This document shows positions 57,203 to 64,000 of a stretch of DNA of 64,000 bases, piece after piece. The position numbers and the translations under genes are program-made. The first letter of the stretch is position 1, and each line of letters starts with the position of its first letter. The stretch is from Paguma larvata (Eukaryota > Chordata > Mammalia > Carnivora > Viverridae): contig CM057824.1 in assembly GCA_030068075.1 (NCBI GenBank), positions 124,548,414 through 124,612,413 of the forward strand, read 5' to 3'. The notes below the pieces were generated by a model. It searched no databases. It was not told where the DNA came from and was given only the letters and a program-made list of their open reading frames with translations.

Positions 57203-57445
57203 AAATAACATGGGCTCTGGAGTCCAACTTATCTGGGCCTTAACTTCAACTTGATTTCTTGCTAGTGGGTGATCTTAGTCATATCACTTAACCATTTTAA
57301 TGACCAGTTACCTCATCTTTAAAAGTAATGAGAATTATTATCTTGAAAGCTCCTGTAAGTACTGAAATCATGTACATAAATAATAAAAACTCTGACATAG
57401 TATAAGCCACCATTCAATATTAGTTGATGTTGGTATTGGCTGCTG
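57203..57445 (+). mobile_element. MIR SINE, sense
   Basis: 'CATGGGCTCTGGAGTCCAAC', 'GGTGATCTTAGTCATATCAC' TTAACC, 'TTACCTCATCTTTAAAAGTA' and 'GCCACCATTCAATATTAGTTG' cover most of the MIR consensus in order. Confidence 0.8.
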
Positions 57446-58386
57446 TTATGAAAAAATATCATTTTTATTAATATGACTCCTTCATTGAAAGGTTAAACTA
57501 GTGATCGCAAAAATGTGACACCAGTTTTTCTTGGATAGAATCCTTTCATTCTACCAATAATACCCAAGGTATTGATTTCATGAAAAGCCATCGCTTAAAG
57601 TTTAGATGTTCACAAAGTTATTGGGCTCCAAGATAATTTCATCTAGATACAAAGTTTTGTTTTTTATCCACTTTAAATTAGAACTATAACATTTTATAAG
57701 AAGAAAAATAAATGTTAAATAATTAATCAAATAAAGTATCCTCAGTTCACTGTTCAGAGCCACTCACGTTCAGCCAAAGAAGTTGGGTTATTGAGTTATG
57801 AACAGAAAGACAGTCCACCTTGCCTATTACAAAGCAGCACCATTGCGGATAGCAATTTGGCAATATGTATTAAATGATTTAAATATTTTTGCATGCTTTC
57901 GATCAGTCAAGCAATGTCAAACTTAAAAAAATAATCTTTAAAAGTCTATAGAGATGACCATTTAGAATTTTATAAAATAACCCATGATATAGGAATGGTC
58001 AGGTAAATTATGCCATAATTATGTTACTTAATGTAACAAATGAAAAATTAATGAAGATCAAGTAGCAACTAAGAAATTGCAGGATAAAGAACTGTATAAA
58101 CCTATATCATAATTTCTAAAAATAAAGAAAGGATCCTAGAATAAAGGAATACATCAAAACTGTGGCATTATGGTTTGAGTCTTTTTTATCCTCTTAATTA
58201 TTCATTTTTTTGTAATGTGTTTCCATTATTTAATAAATAAAGCAAGTAATTTATAAACATTCGTGTCAACCTTACCTTCAGAGAATGCAGGAGATTACAG
58301 CGGAAATTGGAACACACATTGGATGTAACTTTATTAGTACCTACTCTACCTATTTCTCACAACGGAAGGTCTTCATTATTCAGGTG
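57446..58386. other. Unassigned AT-rich stretch
   Basis: Nothing recognised. Confidence 0.35.

Positions 58387-58387
<1 letters not shown>

Positions 58388-58431
<44 letters not shown>
58388..58431. repeat. (GT)n microsatellite
   Basis: About 21 uninterrupted GT units. The Cys/Val and Thr/His frames across it are artefacts. Confidence 0.97.
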
Positions 58432-58432
<1 letters not shown>

Positions 58433-60905
58433 AATGTATGTGTACTGACCATGTTTGGAGTAAGCACTGTATCTCAGATTTTCAGTGTCAAAGTAACAAC
58501 ACTTAATGTGGTTAAAAGTTGGGGGTACAGTGTGCAGAGGCAGGAGCGACCAGCTACTACCCCACAATGACTCATCGATAATAAAAACGAAAAGAAGCAT
58601 TGATTCTTCTCTGGTTACATAACTGCATAAGTGTCATATTGGTGAATAAAACCCAAAAAGAATTTCAAACAAAAAGTCTTTCTTGGTTGACAAAAATATG
58701 TTAGTAACAACAAACATGATTCTCTAGAAAAAAAAGTGTAGAAGAAATTTTAAAAATATCAATAGACTGTGATTTGTGTATAAGTGTATCATTTTTCCAA
58801 TTTCACTTTTTTTTCCACTCCTATAAGCATATAATAAGGCTCAAATGGTAGAAAACTTCAAGTACTATGATACTACTATGATTTATTCTTAATATTTCAA
58901 TCATTTTTTAGTTCCCATTGTTTGCCATGATTTTGAGGGTGAGAAAAGCATAAGGGGCTATAGCTGAAAGTCTGCTCACATATTTTCTTCTAAAAGATGG
59001 TTTCCATGTTCTTTCAATAAAAGTGTCACACAGAAAAACCTTTGCCTTCAGTGCAATCTCCATACAACAATCTTGATGATTTTCTTGGTTTAATCCTAAA
59101 TCATAACCTAAGAAAAAATTTTTTTTTGCAAGTTGAACTTAACATTCACTACAGTCTTAAAGATGATTCTCAGATCCATGTTTAGTATTCAACTGCTTTG
59201 GGCCTTAGAAAGTCTTCATTAAAACCTTTTCCTTACATTTATTTATTGGATATAATGAAGAATAACTGTATAAATCTTTAATAATTAATACTGTGTTTCC
59301 ATCAAGAGTAAACATAACTTTTTATTTATCTTTTTATCTCTCATTTATAAGTCTATGAATATAGCAACCCAGTAAACATATGGCATTGAATTTTTTGTGG
59401 ATATTATTCCACTAAGGATTAATACAACCTAATTCTGTCAACAGATTCATACTGAACATATGTTTATTCAACAGAAAATCTCCGAAGTCAATCAATAATA
59501 GTTTACTGGAATTTTATTTTTAAAATACTCTATTATCAAGGAAAAATAAATTTACCTTTTAGAGCTTTCGATAATATTTAATAATTTTGCTACATATAGA
59601 GTTAGAAAAATATATAAAATTTAGTGGCATTTCACTATACAACTAGAAAAAACAGAGGTATGAAAATGAATTGTAAAATCTTGATCAAATGGATATTTAT
59701 TATATTTTAAAATTATTTGTAAAATATTTATTTTGCTTCTGGACTAAAAATAATCTAATTTGAATTTTTCTAGCTCTGAAAGGATTGAACACCCAGCATA
59801 TTATTTAGACTAAGCAGTTTTTCTGAAAGGTAAATTATACTATAAAGGAGTATTGCATTTAAATTTCATATCTATAGTTTCACTATAATTCAACAGATAC
59901 GTTATCCATAGATGGAAAGTGACATGGAAAGGGAATTTCTTATTCAAGAAGAAAACAGGAAATAAGCCCCAAACTGAGGAAAGATTTAGAATGTTAAAAT
60001 TTTTGAAGTTTTATAAGATTTAGTAAGAGAGGACTAGAAACAATACCTTTAGGTTATTTGTATTTTGAAAATCCACAAACATCTTAAATTCTGTCAGTCT
60101 GTCTATGACAATAGTAATATATTTTACCAAATTCCTAAAACCAATGGGGAAAAAATCACTTTGGTGATCAAGGTACAGAATAGTTATGAAGATTTACTGT
60201 CCTCCCACCAATATTTGAAAAAGAGAACTCCCAAGAGAAAGGGCAATATCTGGAAATAAGGAGAAATTAAGGAATATTCTTGGAGCTTCAATGAAGAAAG
60301 GTAAAGAGGGCTATAATACAATGCTATAGTTGGATAGAATCAGAGACCCATTTTGAGTTCTCAGCTCATCATGACAGTTTAAGGGTGGAGTGGGGGCTAT
60401 TCCAACGTGACTGTGAATATAGATGGGTTTGTGGTGGGTAATAAGACTGCTGTCTGTGCCAGTCCTGAGAGGTATAGTTATCAAATTTGTTACTGCATAG
60501 TCAGTGAGGTCTTTTCTTTGAACAGATCATTTCTCCATGAATTGATTGAATCAGAGGGGGAGAGTGGGCTGCTGCCCTCCTATAGCTTTGTAGCTAACAT
60601 TCTAGTTGGAGTTGGTGCTTCTCTTTTCCCTTTGAGGTGGATAAAGGAAAGCGCTGCAAAGTAGAATCACGTGTGTGTGTGGAGTGGGGGAGTCTTTTCA
60701 GGACAGAGGATGACTTACATCTTTTATGTGTTGAAAAGTGCCACATGTTTTCAAAAGGGGCTTTTCCTGTTCTGAATATAACCATTCTGGGCAATTGCAC
60801 ATAATTGTAATGAATAGAAATAGAAAACCCACAGATGGAAGAGATTCTAGTGCTAGCTGGCTAGCATGGGAGCAAGAGCCTCCCTCTGAGTGTGAAATGA
60901 TGCTA
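58432..60905. other. 2.5 kb without recognised repeats
   Basis: AT-rich to 60,300 and less so after that. Several short frames overlap around 60407-60937 on both strands (85 codons +, 68 and 79 codons -, and 113 codons + at 60738-61079). The last runs into an MLT1 LTR and a SINE, which argues against coding. No family resemblance in any. Confidence 0.4.
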
Positions 60906-61615
60906 AGTATATTAGTTTCCTCTGGCTGCCATAACAAAGTGCCATACTTCCAGTGGCTTAATATAACAGAAATTTATTCTCTCACAGTCCTAAAAGCTAA
61001 AAGTCCAAGAATCACAGTATCAGCCATGCTTCCTCTGAGAATCTGGGTAGAATTCTGCTTTGTTGGGGCACCTAGGTGACTCAGTTGGCTAAGCATCCAA
61101 CTTCGGCTCAGGTCATGATCTCAAGGTTCTTGAGTTCAAGCCTCACGTTGGGCTGTCAGAGCAAACCCCGCTTCAGATCCTCTGTCTCCTCTCTCTGCCT
61201 CTCCCCAACTCATTCTCATTCTCTCTTTCTCTCAAAACTAAGTATTAAAAAAATATTTTTAAAACTTAAAAAAAATAAGAATTCTTCCTTGTCTCTTCCT
61301 AGCTTCTGGTAGAGTCCATCAGTGCTCAGTACCCCTTGGCTTGCAGCTGCAATATTACTCTAGTCTCCGCCTCTCTTGTCAGACTGTTTTTCCTGTCTCT
61401 ATGTCCTCACAATGGCTGTCGGTCCTCTGACTTTCTCTTTCCTTTCCTTATAACAACATAGTCATATTGGATTAAGGACCCATCTTACTCTAGTATGACT
61501 TTATCTTAACTATTACACCTGCAGTGACCCCATTTCTAAATAAGGCCACATTCTGAGGCACATCGGGTTAAACTTCAATACGTCATTTTGGAAAACAGAG
61601 TTAAACCCAAAACAC
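60906..61615 (-). mobile_element. MLT1/MST-type LTR, antisense, split by a SINE
   Basis: 'TATTAGTTTCCTCTGGCTGC' CATAACAAAG at the left and, after the SINE, 'CTTCCTAGCTTCTGGTAG', 'CTTGGCTTGCAGCTGCAA', 'CATATTGGATTAAGGACCC', 'CTAAATAAGGCCACATTCTG' follow the reverse complement of an MaLR LTR. Inactive. Confidence 0.85.
61064..61277 (+). mobile_element. CAN-SINE in MLT1 LTR, sense
   Basis: 'GGGGCACCTAGGTGACTCAG' -like start, 'CAGGTCATGATCTCAAGG', shortened core ('GTTGGGCTGTCAGAGC'), CT tract, A-rich tail. Duplication AGAATTCTGCTTTGT (61049-61063) and AGAATTCTTCCTTGT (61278-61292). Confidence 0.93.
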
Positions 61616-61687
61616 CGTATAAACCAAAATTTTGACAAAACCAACATTCTCCTTGCTTAGGTCAGAATTTGCTTGGCTAGAAGACTA

Positions 61688-61970
61688 TGTCTTAGTCAGG
61701 ACTGCTAGGGAAAAAAAAGAAATCTCAGACTGGGTGACTTAAACAACAAAATTTACTTTTTACCTTTCAAGGGCCTAAAAAGTTCAAGATCAAGATGCTG
61801 GTTGATCCAGTTCCTAATGAGGGGGCATGCTCTCTCCCTCCTCTTCTTATAAGGGCACTAGTAACTTCTTTACCTAATCAATTTCCAAAGGCTCCCTCAC
61901 TAAATATTATATTTGGCATTAGGGTTTCAACATTTGAGTGTGGGGGGACACTCAGATCATAGCAGACTAG
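61688..61970 (-). mobile_element. MLT1-type LTR, antisense, second copy
   Basis: 'ATGTCTTAGTCAGGACTGC', 'GACTGGGTGACTTAAACAAC', 'CCTCTTCTTATAAGGGCAC', 'ATTAGGGTTTCAACATTTG' and 'GTGTGGGGGGACACTCAG' follow the MLT1 complement from 3' to 5' end. It starts only about 70 bp after the first antisense LTR and is a different subfamily by its text. Confidence 0.85.
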
Positions 61971-62426
61971 ATTAAACGTAATGCTTTTCTTCAAATAAGT
62001 ATAAGAAGTCATAGAACATGACGTTTTAATGCTTATCAAAATGGGCAAGTTTTAAACATACCACTTTTATGACCAAGACTAAGAAAAATGATCATGTCAG
62101 TGATTGTAATCACTGATTTTTATTTCACTACTTACTCCATTTCCTTAAGCATGCCACATTTTCTTGGTCCCATAACTACTTTTTCCCACTATGTTTTCAT
62201 ATTGCAGAGAGATTCAAAAATGACTCTGGTCTTTCAAGGTTCCATTGTTCTTAAATAGATATCTAATAAATTTTATTTTTCTATTTTATTTTCAATTCTA
62301 GGACCCCAATACCATTTTTATTTCCATTTTATATTTATTTCATAAAATCAATTTCCGTGAACAATTATTAGACTGTCCAAATTTCATTTCAAGTCAAAAA
62401 CTATGTGCTAAGTATCAATCCAGCCT
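61971..62426. other. Unassigned AT-rich stretch
   Basis: Nothing recognised. Confidence 0.35.
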
Positions 62427-62750
62427 TATGCGGTAGTTAAGAACACGGATTCTGCAGCTGAAATGCATGAGTTCAAATCTCTGCTCTCTTATATCCTTGC
62501 TTTGTAATATTGGTCAGACTATTTAATTTTCTATGCCCCACTTTCTCATCAGTAAAAAGGGGATGATGATGATGATAAGAAGAAGGAGGAGGAAGAGGAG
62601 GAGGAAGGGGAGGAGAAGGAGGAAGAAACCTATTTGGTAGGGTTATTTTTAAGATTAAAAAGGTTAATACACTTAAAACATTAAGAAGAATGCATGGTAA
62701 GATGAAAAGTATTGTGTATATAAACTGTTATTATTATTATTATTAATGTA
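62427..62750 (+). mobile_element. MIR SINE, sense, with internal expansion
   Basis: 'GTAGTTAAGAACACGGATTC', 'TGCATGAGTTCAAATCTCTG', 'CCCACTTTCTCATCAGTAAAA' then an expanded GAT/GGA tract, 'GGTAGGGTTATTTTTAAGAT', and the end (ATT)n at 62728-62746. The repeat arrays sit where the consensus has 'ggataataatag', so they grew from MIR sequence. Confidence 0.85.
62559..62630. repeat. Polypurine tract (GAT)n(GGA/GAA)n
   Basis: Five GAT units, then more than 50 bases of almost pure purine (AGG/GAA/GGA) ending GAAGAAACC. One strand is nearly all purine, a composition that can form triplex DNA. Confidence 0.9.
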
Positions 62751-63169
62751 TAAACTGACACTGAACAATAGCAAGGCTTTTGCCTTTAGAAAGATTTCTC
62801 ATGTATCCAGTTTAGGATGGATGGAATAGGAACCTGGAAATGGATCCTGTTTCTGACACTTACCAGCTATGTGCACTTAGATTATGGAGATTTGACAGTA
62901 TTCAATTTTTTGTCCTGAAGATTAGGACTAGTCTATCTCATGAGGGTTGAGAAAACTTGGATAAAGTGCTCAGAGATGTATTTGGAAAATGACAAACTTT
63001 CAATACTAACTCCTTCCCCCTTCCTTTCTTCCACTTCAGCTTTGGACAACAGGGAACAGGAACTGGAGAAATAGAAGTCTGGAGGATCGGAAACCAATTA
63101 AAAAGATACTGTATTTCGATGGTTCATGACAAAGAAGCCAGATAGAGAGCCATTAGCAAGAAGAAAAGT
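62751..63169. other. Unassigned stretch
   Basis: Nothing firm; 'CCTGTTTCTGACACTTACC' followed by AGCTATGTG near 62846 recalls a MIR core but was too short to call. Confidence 0.35.
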
Positions 63170-63180
63170 CAACGCATTTT

Positions 63181-63389
63181 TTAAATTTTTTAATATTATT
63201 TTTTTTTAAGAGAGAGACAGAGCATGAGTTGAGGAGGGGCAGAGAGAAAGAGGAAGACACAGAATCGAAGCAGGCTCCAGGCCCAGAGCTGTCAGCACAG
63301 AGCCCAATGCAGGGCTTGAACTCATGAACCTTGAGATTGTTACTTGAGAGGAAGTCGGACACTCAACCAACTGAGCCACCCAGGCACCC
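63181..63389 (-). mobile_element. CAN-SINE, antisense
   Basis: T-rich tail, 'GAGAGAGACAGAGCATGAG', 'GAAGCAGGCTCCAGGCCCAG', 'ACCAACTGAGCCACCCAGG'. Box B complement is decayed ('GAGATTGTTACTTGAGAGG'). Flanks CAACGCATTTT (63170) and CAATGCATTCT (63390) form the duplication. Confidence 0.94.
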
Positions 63390-63432
63390 CAATGCATTCT
63401 TGGTAAATGATGACATAGGGGGTTAATGTGAA

Positions 63433-63996
63433 ATGGAGAAAGAAGTGATGAGTCAAAGGTATCTGCAAAAGAAGTTCTTTAGGAGAGTACCGCTTTGTTA
63501 TGCATGTCTTATCAATCAAGCACATATGGTATTATTAGTAGTACCTGAAATACTCCATTTCTCTACCCTACAAAATCTGCAAACTCATAGTGCCATAATG
63601 TTAATTTTTTCATTATTTTTATTTCATTACTGCCCCAGTTTTGTTTCTACTAAGCAGCATGGTTTCTCTGCAACCTTAGAGAAACATTTTAATATAGCTG
63701 TTAAAAAAAAAGGCATGTTCATCTGGGATATTATTATAAAACCCATTTATGAAGTACTTGTTTTTTTCATTGTTTATTTTACTGTGGTCTCTATTGTGCT
63801 TATGATAACTTTGACTATAATTAGTATCAGTAAACCCTCTGGCAATAATTTCAATATTGTTAGCTATTTAAAAACCAGTGCCAGCATCATTAATGATTTT
63901 GGAGAACATTTTCTCATGTTAGTTACTACTTATGAAAGAAGGCTAAAAAAGAAAAGTACAAGAAAGTGCTTTGAAATATATAACACATGTAAGTAG
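63433..63996 (+). other. Longest open frame (187 codons), unknown
   Basis: ATG at 63433 has G at -3 and +4, a fair Kozak context, and the frame closes with TAG at 63994-63996. The predicted product is Phe/Ile/Leu-rich, with a hydrophobic segment at about residues 107-131 (VLVFFIVYFTVVSIVLMITL) and a Lys/Arg-rich end (ERRLKKKSTRK). I recognise no family. The hydrophobicity is what AT-rich DNA yields by chance. A SINE lies 43 bp upstream. Either a chance frame or an unrecognised old coding relic; I lean to chance. Confidence 0.2.
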
Positions 63997-64000
63997 TAAC

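Noticed and set aside
60738..61079. 113-codon frame
   Set aside because: It runs from unique DNA across the left part of an MLT1 LTR into a SINE; such composition argues against a conserved protein.

Overview
This window is nuclear DNA of a carnivoran mammal, most likely a cat-family (feliform) species. The evidence is the repeat content. I count 28 copies of the tRNA-Lys-derived CAN-SINE in its feliform form: a box A around 'GGTGGCTCAG', a box B around 'GGTCATGATC', a CT-rich middle and an AAATAAA-type tail. Carnivore-lineage SINEs lie on top of older mammal-wide repeats (L1M, L2, L3/CR1, MIR, MLT1-type MaLR LTRs, MER5A). Species rank is inferred; only the SINE type is read directly.

The DNA is AT-rich and I recognise no intact protein-coding gene. 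Most long reading frames are explained by SINEs, by microsatellites (Tyr/Ile, Ser/Leu or Lys/Arg-rich frames) or by broken LINE-1 ORF2/ORF1. The window is therefore either a gene desert or the inside of a very large intron. I see no bacterial-style operons, CRISPR arrays, rRNA, functional tRNA genes, or ERV coding genes. No undescribed molecular system is evident.

Layout: 0-3 kb has a CAN-SINE split by a 713-bp solo ERV LTR, then L2 relics. 4-7.2 kb has three SINEs, L2 pieces and an MLT1 LTR split by a SINE. 7.7-7.9 kb is a compound microsatellite. 9.2-12.4 kb is a SINE cluster in an old L1-like fragment. 13.4-16.2 kb has an unnamed old repeat, MIR and L3/CR1. 16.6-20.1 kb is a long antisense L2 cut by two SINEs, part of which has been copied 1.8 kb further along at about 97% identity. 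20.2-21.1 kb has MER5A, an MLT1-type LTR and a SINE. 22-24.1 kb has AT/CA and GAAA microsatellites, SINEs and a promoter-like FOX palindrome plus TATA. 26.4-29 kb is L2 and MIR. 29.65 kb has an exon-like open segment. 33-34.8 kb has old repeats and a young-looking SINE. 36.3-40.9 kb is a 5'-truncated sense-strand LINE-1 (ORF2, many stops) broken by two SINEs. 41-43.5 kb is a dense SINE cluster. 45.1-48.5 kb is nearly repeat-free. 53.4-54.4 kb is a LINE-1/HAL1 5' half. 55.4-57.4 kb has MIRs around a cluster of CpG-containing palindromic transcription-factor motifs. 60.9-62 kb has two antisense MLT1-type LTRs. 62.4 kb is a MIR with a polypurine expansion, and the end carries the window's longest reading frame (187 codons, unknown).

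The nesting gives a relative chronology: L2/MIR/L3, then MLT1 and L1M, then CAN-SINEs, then the solo LTR, which landed inside a SINE. The most useful follow-ups are the recent intra-L2 duplication, the palindromic CpG motif cluster near 57 kb, the FOX/TATA element near 24 kb, the exon-like segment at 29.65 kb and the 187-codon frame at the end. Family assignments come from recognition by eye, so boundaries of ancient repeats are approximate (often +/-20-50 bp).
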